A stretch of DNA of 39,629 nucleotides from Acidimicrobiaceae bacterium (GTDB lineage Bacteria; Actinomycetota; Acidimicrobiia; Acidimicrobiales; RAAP-2), in the NCBI GenBank assembly GCA_947372925.1, contig CANBVQ010000009.1, positions 1-39,629 of the forward strand, written 5' to 3'. Shown in pieces: positions 1 through 6,977 of the stretch. A program made the position numbers and the translations under genes. How positions within the stretch are numbered: the first letter of the stretch is position 1; each line of letters starts with the position of its first letter. The notes under the pieces were generated by a model. It made no database searches. It saw nothing but the letters and a program-made list of their open reading frames with translations, and was not told the DNA's origin.

Positions 1-96
1 ACGTTTGTGGCAGTTGCTGGTGGGGCGACGAATAGGTGGGATAAGCGCAGCGCCGCAGCAAATCGTCGCGTCGTATTTGGCCTCCTCGTTAGTTAG
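1..96 (+). CDS. Possible 3' end of an upstream gene
   Basis: Frame 1 is open from the window edge to a TAG at 94-96 and gives about 31 residues containing VAVAGGATNRW and ending FGLLVS. It is followed 13 nt later by a hairpin terminator, which is where a plus-strand gene would be expected to stop. The piece is too short to assign a family. It could also be non-coding sequence. The other long plus-strand frame here runs antisense through the TetR gene and was not accepted. Confidence 0.3.
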   Translation, partial: TFVAVAGGATNRWDKRSAAANRRVVFGLLVS

Positions 97-109
97 CGAT
101 CGCAATGGG

Positions 110-148
110 AAAGACCGGTCGAGCAACATGCTCGGCCGGTCTTTTGCT
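110..148. terminator. Bidirectional hairpin terminator
   Basis: A stem of about 16 pairs (left arm 110-125, right arm 129-144, one G-U pair) has a 3-nt loop and is followed by TTTT on the plus strand. The reverse strand also ends in a short T run (TTT after GACCGGTC). It lies between the putative upstream plus-strand gene end and the end of the minus-strand TetR gene, so it can serve both. Its core GACCGG...CCGGTC recurs in the hairpin at 2482-2510. Confidence 0.75.
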
Positions 149-159
149 ACCGAGGTGAG

Positions 160-789
160 TCAGGCGAGATTAATAGGCGCATTGAACTCGATTGCATCGA
201 GCAAGCTCAGAAATGCAAGTTTGAAGGAGTCGTTTGCAATGGCAGCCACTGAATCCGGACCTGTCGCAACTTCTCGAAATGCGTCGTACCCCATCATCCG
301 ATATCGATTATTTCTTATAGCCCAGTGATGTGGACTGCCACTTGTCTCAAAGACCGAAGTGCCGACAACTAGTCCTTCAATAGATTGGTATGCAGTAACG
401 AGTTGTCGGCCTTGATATCCAAGCTCCTTGAGTGAAGTTACGATTTGTTCGGCGGCTGCCAATGTGGCTCGTGGCGGCGTGTCGGCCTGACTCAAGATTG
501 CCGCAAGTTCTGGAAACTTCACAAAGAAGTTCCTAACGACGAAAACTTGACGTTCTATCTGACCTCTCGGTGACGTTGCCTGAGGAAGGTCTGACTCGAA
601 GTCGTTGGCGAGGCGGTCGAATATCGCAACGAGAAGTGCATCCTTATTGTGAAACTGACGATACATTGCACTCGGATCAACCCCCATGTGATCACCAAGA
701 GATTTGGCTGTGAGTGCATTGAATCCTTGATTTAAAACGATCTCCATTGCGGCATCGATGTAGTCATCTTTGGTATGCCGTTCTGCCAC
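160..789 (-). CDS. TetR/AcrR family transcriptional regulator
   Basis: A 209-residue protein with an N-terminal helix-turn-helix at about residues 9-52. The pattern AAMEIVLNQGF, then LTAKSLGDHMGVDPSAMYRQF and HNKDALL, is the canonical TetR DNA-binding domain. The C-terminal ligand/dimerisation domain is typically divergent, so the inducer cannot be named. The start is GTG at 789, chosen because TATCGT lies 6 nt upstream and the HTH begins at the right distance. It is the last of three minus-strand genes (LysR, DNA glycosylase, TetR), with a 48-nt gap before it and its own predicted promoter. Family assignment is secure; target genes are unknown. Confidence 0.9.
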   Translation of the reverse strand: MAERHTKDDYIDAAMEIVLNQGFNALTAKSLGDHMGVDPSAMYRQFHNKDALLVAIFDRLANDFESDLPQATSPRGQIERQVFVVRNFFVKFPELAAILSQADTPPRATLAAAEQIVTSLKELGYQGRQLVTAYQSIEGLVVGTSVFETSGSPHHWAIRNNRYRMMGYDAFREVATGPDSVAAIANDSFKLAFLSLLDAIEFNAPINLA

Positions 790-795
790 GACCTT

Positions 796-801
796 ACGAT
801 A
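796..801 (-). promoter_or_regulatory. Predicted -10 of leaderless TetR gene
   Basis: TATCGT on the minus strand ends 6 nt before the GTG at 789. No clear -35 is visible. The AAGGTC between them could alternatively act as a weak ribosome binding site. Confidence 0.4.
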
Positions 802-837
802 GTCCTACTCAATTGTGGTCGAAGTAGCAGGAATCAA

Positions 838-1446
838 CTATCTGAGATCAGCTGCCTGCCAGCAATACCAGGCGACACTTGATCGGTAGGGCGCAAGGTG
901 GTCAGCGGCCGTACCCATGGCTTTGGTTGTAATCATCTCGTCCATGCCGTGCAGTATGGACCAACCCTTTCGTACCCCGTAATCCAACGTGGGCCAGACG
1001 TCGTAACGACCCAAGTCGTGCATCAGATACATCTGTGCCGTCCATGGGCCGATGCCCCGGACCCGAATCAATTCCGCCACGACCTGCTCGTCGCTCATGC
1101 GTCCGTGGCGGGAGAATTGGATTAGGCCGTCGAGCGTTTTGCTAGACAGATCGCGAATGGAGTCACGTTTGGCTCGAGAAAGCCCAAAGGTGGCGCATTC
1201 GTCATCACTCAGAGCGAGCACCCGCTCGGGATCAACGTGACCATCGAGTCCGGCCACCAGTCGGCCATGAATGGCCGACGCCGCCTTCCCCGCGAGTTGT
1301 TGGTAGACGATGGCGCTCACCAGAGTGGGGTAGCGATTGGCTACGGGATTTACTTTGAGCCGTGGTGGTGGGCCAACTTGTTTGATAAGCGTCTTGAACG
1401 GTCGATACTTTGCGAGAACGGTCGCGATCTCTTCGGGAGTTGCCAT
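838..1446 (-). CDS. DNA-3-methyladenine glycosylase (HhH-GPD/AlkA-like)
   Basis: A 202-residue base-excision repair glycosylase predicted to remove alkylated purines from DNA. The helix-hairpin-helix is seen as VRGIGPWTAQMYLM (about residues 130-143). It is followed by DVWPTLDYGVRKG, in which the Asp of TLDYG fits the catalytic aspartate of the AlkA family. The N-terminal part has the usual LVSAIVYQQLAGKAA helix. The length matches short bacterial AlkA-like enzymes that lack the AlkA N-terminal domain. ATG at 1446 lies 9 nt after the LysR stop, with AGGTG as a plausible ribosome binding site, so it is probably cotranscribed with the LysR gene. Substrate range is inferred from family only. Confidence 0.88.
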   Translation of the reverse strand: MATPEEIATVLAKYRPFKTLIKQVGPPPRLKVNPVANRYPTLVSAIVYQQLAGKAASAIHGRLVAGLDGHVDPERVLALSDDECATFGLSRAKRDSIRDLSSKTLDGLIQFSRHGRMSDEQVVAELIRVRGIGPWTAQMYLMHDLGRYDVWPTLDYGVRKGWSILHGMDEMITTKAMGTAADHLAPYRSSVAWYCWQAADLR

Positions 1447-1455
1447 TCACGACAC

Positions 1456-2367
1456 CTAGATCCGGTGGAGGCCACTCGGCAGGCTGGTATCGCTGGCCAC
1501 AATCTCCTTGATGAGTTGATGCACCGCGAGCGTCGGTGTTGACGGCAGACCGTAGGGCGGGAGCGTCAGAGCCACTCGACGGGGCGGAAGGTCAGATATT
1601 CGAATCCCCCGAAAGCCCAGTTTGAGGTGCGCGGGAATCGCGGTTGCCGGCAAGACGGCGTAGCCCTCACCGTCGAAGCAGAGGGAAGCCAAGGTTCGAA
1701 TACCGTCCATCTCGATACGAGGAGTCAATGTGACGTGGGCCAGTTCACAGGCCTCATCAATCTCATTGCGAAGAGGTGTGCCCGAGAGGGGGAGTAGGAG
1801 GTCGAGTGACGTGAGGTCACGCAGTCTCACCTGGTCTCCTTCGATGGCCCGCTTACCTTTGGTCGGGGTGACGAGGACTAGGTCTTCATCGAAGAGCTCG
1901 GCGTAGCGAAAGGAGTCGGAGAGAAGAGGCATCGAAAGAATGGCTACGTTCAGTTCGCCGGCGGCCAGCCGCGGCTCGAGAGCCGAGTTAGTCCCCTCAA
2001 CGATCCGCAGGTAAATGTTGGGGTAGTGCTCCCGCTGCGCCTGAAGAAGATGGGGGATAAGCCACCGGCCCGTCGTACCGATCATGCCAATCGAAACGTC
2101 ACCCTGAACGGTTTCGGACATGGACTTAACATCGGTGCCAATTGACTCTTCTTCCACCAGAATTCGACGAGCCCGCTCGAGGACTGAACGTCCTTCGGGG
2201 GTCGGCTCCATGGTTTCTCGATCGATAAGGGAGACGCCGAGTTCGGCCTCCAGATTCTTTACGCGAGTCGAGATATTGCTTTGGGCGGTAGCGAGCGCCT
2301 TGCCAGCTTTGGAAAATGAGCCGGCGTCCACCACTGCCACGAGTGCTTCTAATTGTCTAAAGTCCAT
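1456..2367 (-). CDS. LysR family transcriptional regulator
   Basis: A 303-residue LysR-type regulator. Residues 1-60 form the winged HTH (MDFRQLEALVAVVDAGSFSK, then AQSNISTRVKNLEAELG). The rest is a periplasmic-binding-like effector domain, with VSIGMIGTTGRWLIPHLL at about 90-110. The ATG at 2367 is preferred to an upstream TTG because it starts the conserved MDFRQLE and has a -10-like TAGATT 7 nt upstream. It is divergent from the 6C RNA and murT, and LysR regulators often act on a divergent neighbour, but no operator was established. Effector unknown. Confidence 0.92.
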   Translation of the reverse strand: MDFRQLEALVAVVDAGSFSKAGKALATAQSNISTRVKNLEAELGVSLIDRETMEPTPEGRSVLERARRILVEEESIGTDVKSMSETVQGDVSIGMIGTTGRWLIPHLLQAQREHYPNIYLRIVEGTNSALEPRLAAGELNVAILSMPLLSDSFRYAELFDEDLVLVTPTKGKRAIEGDQVRLRDLTSLDLLLPLSGTPLRNEIDEACELAHVTLTPRIEMDGIRTLASLCFDGEGYAVLPATAIPAHLKLGFRGIRISDLPPRRVALTLPPYGLPSTPTLAVHQLIKEIVASDTSLPSGLHRI

Positions 2368-2374
2368 TATCAAT

Positions 2375-2380
2375 AATCTA
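2375..2380 (-). promoter_or_regulatory. Predicted -10 of leaderless LysR gene
   Basis: TAGATT on the minus strand, 7 nt before ATG at 2367. The same hexamer precedes the genes starting at 7847 (minus) and 8454 (plus). An imperfectly documented dyad TATC-N4-GATA lies just upstream at 2390-2401 and could be an autoregulatory site, but it does not fit the usual T-N11-A box. Confidence 0.45.
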
Positions 2381-2440
2381 TATGGAAACTATCAAGCGAT
2401 ACGGCTTGCTGATAAGGCTGAAAATGGGCAAACTGTACCC

Positions 2441-2516
2441 AGTACTTCGGGAGAACCCCCCTCTTCCGAAATCTCAGCAATGGGACCGGTCTACCCCCCA
2501 GACCGGTCCCTTTGCT
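2441..2516 (+). ncRNA. 6C RNA (two hairpins with C-rich loops)
   Basis: Two consecutive hairpins carry identical seven-base loops ACCCCCC. Hairpin 1 has arms 2446-2454 and 2462-2470 (nine pairs, one G-U), loop 2455-2461. Hairpin 2 has arms 2482-2492 and 2500-2510 (eleven perfect pairs), loop 2493-2499. Its stem extends to 2476/2516 across one T-T mismatch. Two stem-loops each exposing at least six cytosines define the actinobacterial 6C RNA family, and the second hairpin usually doubles as terminator. A possible promoter is TTGCTG (2406-2411), 17 nt, CAAACT (2429-2434), which would start the RNA near 2441. The 5' end is therefore an estimate. Family members are small regulatory RNAs thought to pair with G-rich sites such as Shine-Dalgarno regions; targets here are unknown. 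Confidence 0.85.
2476..2516 (+). terminator. 3' hairpin/terminator of the 6C RNA
   Basis: A strong GC-rich stem (11 perfect pairs, extendable to 17 positions with one mismatch) is followed by a weak T run (TTTGCT). It lies in a divergent LysR/murT interval where no protein gene ends, which supports its role in ending the small RNA. Confidence 0.65.
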
Positions 2517-2531
2517 AATTCCTGGGCTTGT

Positions 2532-2537
2532 TAGCGT
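2532..2537 (+). promoter_or_regulatory. Predicted -10 of murT (leaderless)
   Basis: TAGCGT ends 7 nt before the ATG at 2545, 16 nt downstream of the 6C RNA hairpin. No convincing Shine-Dalgarno precedes the ATG. This suggests murT has its own promoter independent of the small RNA. Confidence 0.4.
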
Positions 2538-2544
2538 GATACCA

Positions 2545-3756
2545 ATGGCAACCCGTCTCCCACTACGAAGTTCTCTGGCTCTCGCCGGACTGCGAATCGT
2601 CAATCGCACCAGCCGTGCATTGGGAGTGGGGCAAGGAACAGTGGCCGGTGGTCGTGTGGCTCTTCGGATTGATCCCCAGCTCGTGCGACGCATGAGCGCC
2701 CGACGGCGCATCGTGTTGGTCACCGGAACCAACGGTAAGACCACCACAACAGCCCTAGTCGTAGCGGCACTTGGCGGTGCCACCACGAACGCCACTGGGA
2801 GCAATATGTCGGCCGGTATCGTTGCCGCACTGGCGACCGACCAAAGCCCGTTGACAGTGCTGGAAGTTGATGAGGCGTACTTGGCGACAGTCGCCGAAGC
2901 AACTCAGCCAGAAGTAGTGGTGCTACTTAATCTCAGTCGCGATCAGCTCGACCGCGCTGCTGAGGTCCGAGTGCTGGCTGAGAAGTGGCGCACCACGTTG
3001 CATAACTCATCAGCCACCATCGTGGCGAACTGTGCCGACCCGCTCGTCGTCTACGCCGCGGTCGCGCAGATGAACTCGAAGGTTGTTTGGTGCGACGTGG
3101 GGTCGAGTTGGACCCTGGATGCCCGCTCTTGCCCGCAGTGCACTGAGCCGTTACATCCCGAGGGGGCATGGCGGTGCGAGTGTGGCTTTGCAAAACCAAT
3201 TCCTGATTTTGTGCTGGGCGAAACATTGAGCGGTGCAGGCAGTTCGGTGGAATTGGATATCTCTCTACCGGGGGCGTTCAATCGCTCAAATGCCGCATTG
3301 GCTGTCGTTGCCGCATCCCTCCTCGGGACTCCACTCCAACTTGCCGCTGAGCGAGTTGGCACTATTCGCGAGGTGGCCGGTCGCTTCACGGTGCGCCAAC
3401 GCGACGGTCAGACGTTTCGCCTCATGCTGGCTAAAAACCCCGCTGGCGTCTCGGCCCTGATTGGTTTAGTGGCCGGAGGAAGCGATGTCGTCGTCTCGAT
3501 TAATGACTTGATTGCTGACGGGACTGATCCCTCGTGGCTCTACGATGCACCCTTCGACCAACTACGTGGGAGCACGGTCTGGTGTACCGGTGAGCGAGCG
3601 CTCGACTTGGCGACCCGCCTCGAGTACGACGATGTCACGGCCCGGGTGGTAACAGTGGACGAAGTCGCGGGACAAATTGCGACATCGAAGCCGGTTGATG
3701 TCATTGCCAACTACACCGCCTTTGCGGCATGGCTGGAAACGACGTCACCATGCTGA
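2545..3756 (+). CDS. murT: MurT, lipid II isoglutaminyl synthase ligase subunit
   Basis: A 403-residue Mur-ligase-like protein. With GatD it amidates the D-glutamate of the lipid II stem peptide at the cytoplasmic membrane, using ammonia from glutamine. The P-loop VTGTNGKTTTTALV lies at about residues 58-71. A Mur central domain follows, with LNLSRDQLDR. The MurT-specific Cys ribbon is CPQC...CEC within SCPQCTEPLHPEGAWRCECG (about 194-213). The DUF1727-type C-terminal domain contains INDLIADGTDPSWLYD. ATG 2545 is chosen because an upstream in-frame TTG (2512) lies inside the 6C RNA terminator stem. The gene overlaps gatD by 7 nt, the normal pairing. Confidence 0.95.
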   Translation: MATRLPLRSSLALAGLRIVNRTSRALGVGQGTVAGGRVALRIDPQLVRRMSARRRIVLVTGTNGKTTTTALVVAALGGATTNATGSNMSAGIVAALATDQSPLTVLEVDEAYLATVAEATQPEVVVLLNLSRDQLDRAAEVRVLAEKWRTTLHNSSATIVANCADPLVVYAAVAQMNSKVVWCDVGSSWTLDARSCPQCTEPLHPEGAWRCECGFAKPIPDFVLGETLSGAGSSVELDISLPGAFNRSNAALAVVAASLLGTPLQLAAERVGTIREVAGRFTVRQRDGQTFRLMLAKNPAGVSALIGLVAGGSDVVVSINDLIADGTDPSWLYDAPFDQLRGSTVWCTGERALDLATRLEYDDVTARVVTVDEVAGQIATSKPVDVIANYTAFAAWLETTSPC

Positions 3757-4472
3757 AGATTGCCGTTCTCTACCCCGAACTCCTTGGAACGTACGGCGAT
3801 GGTGGCAACGCCCTGGTTCTCGCATCGCGAGCGCGGCGTCGCGGCGTCGAGGTTGAAGTCGTGCAAGTCGCGCTTGACGAGGAAATTCCCGATGCCCAAA
3901 TCTTGTTGCTAGGCGGGGGAGAAGATGGCCCCCAGCGTCAAGCCACCTACGGCCTCGCTAAGGATGACACTCTGGCGAAGAGGGTTAACGATGGTGCGGT
4001 GCTGCTCGCGGTCTGCGCCGGTTTCCAACTAATCGGCACCTCGTATGAAGTTGAAGGTGGCCTTCACGTAGAGGGACTCGGACTCGTGGAGTCGGTGACC
4101 ACTCGAGGCGCCAAGCGTCGAGTGGGTGACCTCTTGACGCGCGTTGGCAACCGTTGGATGGTGGGCTTTGAGAACCACGGTGGAGAGACAGAGCTTGGTT
4201 CGAACGAAGTTCCCTTGGGAGTAGTCGAGGCCGGTGCCGGCAATGGTCGGTTTGCCGGCGGTGCTCGTTACGTCGACGGCGTGCGACGTGGCAACATCTT
4301 CGGAACCTACGCCCACGGCCCCGTTCTGGCGCAGAACCCCTGGTTCGCTGATGAACTGTTGACTCATGCCCTCGGACGGGAGTTAGAGCCACTCTCCTCT
4401 GTTGCCGACGATCTCCATCGCTCCCGCGTAAGGGAAATCGGGGACTTCCACGACGACGTCGTCGACTACTAG
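3750..4472 (+). CDS. gatD: GatD, lipid II isoglutaminyl synthase glutaminase subunit
   Basis: A 240-residue class I glutamine amidotransferase that supplies ammonia to MurT. The nucleophile Cys is in LLAVCAGFQLIG (about residue 87), and the catalytic His is in FGTYAHGPVLAQNPWFADEL. LLGGGEDGPQR is the family oxyanion-region motif. The ATG at 3750 overlaps the murT stop and has GGAAA about 10 nt upstream. An ATG 21 nt earlier is in frame but would add an unconserved stretch before MLKIAVLYPE. Translational coupling to murT is likely. The stop shares bases with the convergent acyltransferase stop (CTAG at 4469-4472). Confidence 0.95.
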   Translation: MLKIAVLYPELLGTYGDGGNALVLASRARRRGVEVEVVQVALDEEIPDAQILLLGGGEDGPQRQATYGLAKDDTLAKRVNDGAVLLAVCAGFQLIGTSYEVEGGLHVEGLGLVESVTTRGAKRRVGDLLTRVGNRWMVGFENHGGETELGSNEVPLGVVEAGAGNGRFAGGARYVDGVRRGNIFGTYAHGPVLAQNPWFADELLTHALGRELEPLSSVADDLHRSRVREIGDFHDDVVDY

Positions 4473-5200
4473 GAGCGCAAGTGGTCGCCCCAGGTGGGGT
4501 CGCCCGTCGTTTCTCGGGCAAGATCAATAACGGCGTCTTGAATCCGCTGACCGAAGCGCCGGATGTTTTCACCCTCTTCAATTGAGAGGGGTGGTCCGAA
4601 GGCGACAGTGACTGGCGACCGCCACTTTTTGGGCATTTCGAGATACATCGGAGCCTTGGCGTAACTCGAGATCCACTCTCCGGCACCCACCATGAAAGTG
4701 GGCACTACCACGGCGTCGCTGCGCTCCGCCAGGTAGGCCGCCCCGCCCTTGAACTCCAACATCGGTCCGGTGGGGGTTCGCCCGCCTTCGGGGTAGATCA
4801 AAAGGTCCCAGCCCTTCTTCAAAATCTCAATTGCCTGCGCGGCACTCTGTCGGTTGACTTTGTGGCGTTCGATTGGAATCGCGTTTACGAGGAGCACAGT
4901 GATTCGTGCAGTGGAGAGTTTTGTGAAGAATGTGTCGGAAGCTGCTGCCACTACCGTCCGCCGCCTTCGGGCGCGGTTGAGGGCCGCCAAGGCGATAATG
5001 GTGTCGAGATGGCTGGTGTGGTTGGCCGTGTAGATCGTTGTTGTGCCGAGGGGTGGGAGATTCTCTCGGCCACGTATGTCCATGGTGGTGAGGCGACGTG
5101 TGAGCGGCGTGGCCAAGGCGGTCAGTACTAGGTCTCTAAGAGCGGTGGCGGGAAAACGGCGTGACCACGCGGTGGGAAAATTAAGTCCCAGTTCGGTCAC
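4469..5200 (-). CDS. 1-acyl-sn-glycerol-3-phosphate acyltransferase (PlsC-like)
   Basis: A 243-residue membrane-associated acyltransferase. The HX4D motif is seen in TANHTSHLDTI (about residues 62-72), and the second block is YPEGGRTPTG, which binds the phosphate of lysophosphatidate-like acceptors. It probably makes phosphatidic acid for phospholipid synthesis, although the family also includes acyltransferases for other lipids. The start GTG at 5200 lies 1 nt after the stop of the upstream membrane-protein gene. A longer reading frame begins inside that gene and is rejected as the extra residues have no family character. Likely cotranscribed with the upstream gene. Confidence 0.88.
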   Translation of the reverse strand: MTELGLNFPTAWSRRFPATALRDLVLTALATPLTRRLTTMDIRGRENLPPLGTTTIYTANHTSHLDTIIALAALNRARRRRTVVAAASDTFFTKLSTARITVLLVNAIPIERHKVNRQSAAQAIEILKKGWDLLIYPEGGRTPTGPMLEFKGGAAYLAERSDAVVVPTFMVGAGEWISSYAKAPMYLEMPKKWRSPVTVAFGPPLSIEEGENIRRFGQRIQDAVIDLARETTGDPTWGDHLRS

Positions 5201-5201
5201 G

Positions 5202-5837
5202 TTAGCGACGCCGTCCTGACTGCTTTGGGGTGTAACGCTTGGAGGGCGCTGGCTTCGGTCTGGCCGCTGTGGCTGAAGTATCGCCGTCACTCTTCTTACC
5301 GCGGGAGTAGCCGATGCCCTTCTTCCTGTTCGCGGCCCGTTCTTGGGCGCGCAGACGGGACTGCTGATTCGAGCCAATGAAGGTTGGGTCGCCGTACTTT
5401 TGAAGACGGAAAGCACGAATACCGAGCCAGACACCGAGCAAGAGGAAGGGTAGGCCGACATTGCTGAGGGCGAGACCCATCATGAAGGCGGCCACGATGA
5501 TGCCGACTCGCTTTTTACGCCAGGCGAAGAAAATGATGATGAGCGCACCGGCGAGAACCATGAAGAACTGGCCCATGTAGTCCTGGAACACCAGTGGGTA
5601 CTTGTGCTGGCACACCTTCTTTACGAGGTCGTAACCGGCAGGACAGACGCCGTTTTGCGGATCGGTCTTGGTGTATCCGTACTGCTGTACAAAGAGGAAA
5701 ATCGCCGTCAACATCAAGCCAATTCCACCGATGCCAAAGGACCAACGACGCTCGAGGGGGTCAATTCCGAAGATCACCTCGCGTGAGGCCCCCTCGGTCA
5801 TTACTACGGGTTTCTTATTGTCTTTGTTGTCCGCCAC
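5202..5837 (-). CDS. Conserved membrane protein of unknown function
   Basis: A 211-residue protein not assigned to a family. Residues 1-33 are polar. Three hydrophobic segments follow: about 34-50 (GIGGIGLMLTAIFLFV), 89-104 (FFMVLAGALIIIFFA) and 110-141 (possibly one long or two short helices). Two cysteines lie between the first two segments (VCPAGYDLVKKVCQHKYP), probably outside and able to form a disulfide. The C-terminal 60 residues are very basic (RAQERAANRKKGIG, SKRYTPKQSGRRR), so a cytoplasmic tail that binds nucleic acid or phospholipid is possible. It leads a two-gene unit with the PlsC-like enzyme. Start GTG 5837. Confidence 0.75.
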   Translation of the reverse strand: MADNKDNKKPVVMTEGASREVIFGIDPLERRWSFGIGGIGLMLTAIFLFVQQYGYTKTDPQNGVCPAGYDLVKKVCQHKYPLVFQDYMGQFFMVLAGALIIIFFAWRKKRVGIIVAAFMMGLALSNVGLPFLLLGVWLGIRAFRLQKYGDPTFIGSNQQSRLRAQERAANRKKGIGYSRGKKSDGDTSATAARPKPAPSKRYTPKQSGRRR

Positions 5838-5843
5838 GCCGTC

Positions 5844-5849
5844 AGGCTA
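5844..5849 (-). promoter_or_regulatory. Predicted -10 of leaderless membrane-protein gene
   Basis: TAGCCT on the minus strand, 6 nt before GTG 5837. The same hexamer and spacing precede the gene at 37390. Confidence 0.45.
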
Positions 5850-5888
5850 GCCCTTAGGTCTGGCGCCACGATGATTCGCACTGGAGAA

Positions 5889-5915
5889 TTCACAGGGCAG
5901 GAGTGGGGGTAGGCT
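5889..5915 (+). promoter_or_regulatory. Probable tRNA-Val promoter
   Basis: TTCACA (5889-5894) and TAGGCT (5910-5915) resemble actinobacterial -35 and -10 elements, though the 15-nt spacer is short. The -10 ends 10 nt before the mature tRNA 5' end, fitting a short 5' leader. Confidence 0.4.
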
Positions 5916-5925
5916 TTCACTCTCA

Positions 5926-5999
5926 GGGCGCTTAGCTCAGCTGGTTAGAGCGCAGCCTTCACACGGCTGAGGCCGAGGGTTCGAGTCCCCCAGCGCCCA
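5926..5999 (+). tRNA. tRNA-Val (anticodon CAC)
   Basis: A full cloverleaf: acceptor GGGCGCT (5926-5932) pairs with AGCGCCC (5992-5998), and the discriminator is A5999. The anticodon stem is CAGCC/GGCTG with loop TTCACAC, giving anticodon CAC at 5960-5962, which reads GUG. The T loop carries GGTTCGAGTCC. CCA is not encoded and must be added after transcription. Confidence 0.97.
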
Positions 6000-6029
6000 C
6001 TAGTAGTAACCGCAGTCGTTTCTGATACT

Positions 6030-6033
6030 GGAG
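6030..6033 (+). promoter_or_regulatory. Ribosome binding site deciding a TTG start
   Basis: GGAG, 6 nt before TTG 6040, supports this rare start codon. It contrasts with the many genes here that appear leaderless and shows that both modes of initiation are used. Confidence 0.55.
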
Positions 6034-6039
6034 ACTCTC

Positions 6040-6729
6040 TTGAAACTTCTTCTCACCTCGGGCGGCGTCAAGAACGCCACGATGCTCAACGCGCTCGTTG
6101 CCATGTTGCCGAAGCCCATTTCGGAGTGCAAGGCACTGGCCATCACCACGGCCAGTTACGTCAATGCCAATGGGGCGGATCGAGCCTTTCGCTTCTTCGA
6201 CGGAACTGCGACGACGCCGATGGTCGAATTGGGCTGGGCCTCAGTTGGAGTCTTGGAGCTCACGGCGCTCCCGAGTATTGGACCTGATCGCTGGTTGCCT
6301 TGGGTCGAAGATGCCGATGTGATTCTGGTCAACGGCGGCGATCCTCTGTTCTTGAGCTACTGGATGCGAGAGTCAGGTTTCGCGGCCCTCCTTCCCAAAT
6401 TCGATGAAAAGGTGTACGTCGGGTTGAGTGCCGGCAGCATGGTGATGGCACCCAACATTGGCGAGGATTTCGTTGGATGGCGACCGCCATCTGGTACCGA
6501 CGACACGCTTTCAATCGTTGATTTTGCGATTTTCCCGCACCTGAATCATCCGGAGCTAACGGAGAACACTATGGCGGGGGCCGAGCAGTGGGCCGCCTCG
6601 ATGTCGATTCCCTGTTACGCCCTCTGTGATGAAAGTGCGATATCGGTGATTGCCGGCCAGATCAAAGTTATCTCCGAAGGGGAGTGGCGACACTTCCCTG
6701 GACCCGAGTCTTCGAATTCCAGAAAATGA
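6040..6729 (+). CDS. Peptidase E-like protein (S51 / type 1 glutamine amidotransferase-like)
   Basis: A 229-residue protein of the S51 family, whose classical members cleave Asp-X dipeptides. Seen here: MKLLLTSGG at the N-terminus, VILVNGGDPLFLSYWMR (about residues 94-110), and the nucleophile elbow VGLSAGSMVMAPN, where Ser is the expected nucleophile. Also present is DFAIFPHLNHPE, which fits the catalytic His region. Several S51-fold proteins have other or unknown substrates, so dipeptidase activity is inferred only. The TTG start is supported by GGAG. It lies 40 nt after the tRNA, so could be reached by readthrough. Confidence 0.85.
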   Translation: MKLLLTSGGVKNATMLNALVAMLPKPISECKALAITTASYVNANGADRAFRFFDGTATTPMVELGWASVGVLELTALPSIGPDRWLPWVEDADVILVNGGDPLFLSYWMRESGFAALLPKFDEKVYVGLSAGSMVMAPNIGEDFVGWRPPSGTDDTLSIVDFAIFPHLNHPELTENTMAGAEQWAASMSIPCYALCDESAISVIAGQIKVISEGEWRHFPGPESSNSRK

Positions 6730-6736
6730 GTATCTA

Positions 6737-6967
6737 ATGCCAGAAATGTCACCACCGTGGTCGAAGCAGGGCCCGTCTTCCTACTTCCCTTCAATTGAAA
6801 AAAAATATGGCAAGAGCATTGCGGAGTGGCAGTCGATTATTGCGACGGTGGGCGACCTGAAGCACATGCAAATTGTGGCATTTTTGAAGGCGGAGCACGC
6901 CATGGGCCACGGTCACGCCAACGCCCTCGTGGGTTGGACTCTCGCCGGCAACGTCGCTAAGCCGTAA
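6737..6967 (+). CDS. DUF4287 domain protein
   Basis: A 76-residue protein with the DUF4287 pattern: SIEKKYGKSIAEWQSII, then HMQIVAFLKAEHAMGHGHANALV. The domain is widespread in bacteria, about this size when alone, and has no established biochemical role known to me. It starts 7 nt after the peptidase E-like gene and is probably cotranscribed with it. ATG 6746 is an alternative start. It is convergent with the next gene, with only 10 nt between stops. Confidence 0.8.
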   Translation: MPEMSPPWSKQGPSSYFPSIEKKYGKSIAEWQSIIATVGDLKHMQIVAFLKAEHAMGHGHANALVGWTLAGNVAKP

Positions 6968-6977
6968 GCGGTTCGCG

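Noticed and set aside
5-328. Plus-strand frame at the window start
   Set aside because: Runs through the terminator hairpin and antisense to the TetR gene.
2390-2401. TATC-N4-GATA dyad as a LysR operator
   Set aside because: Short, does not match the T-N11-A pattern, and only one copy is visible.
2512-2544. Upstream TTG start for murT
   Set aside because: It lies within the stem of the 6C RNA terminator; ATG 2545 has a suitable -10 and gives a normal N-terminus.
3985-4686. Long minus-strand reading frame of 233 codons across gatD and the acyltransferase
   Set aside because: Arg/Pro/Ser-rich translation without family features, antisense to gatD and out of frame with the acyltransferase.
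4469-5461. Longer N-terminus for the PlsC-like acyltransferase
   Set aside because: The extra residues are antisense-like, low in family character and overlap the upstream membrane-protein gene; GTG 5200 is coupled to its stop.
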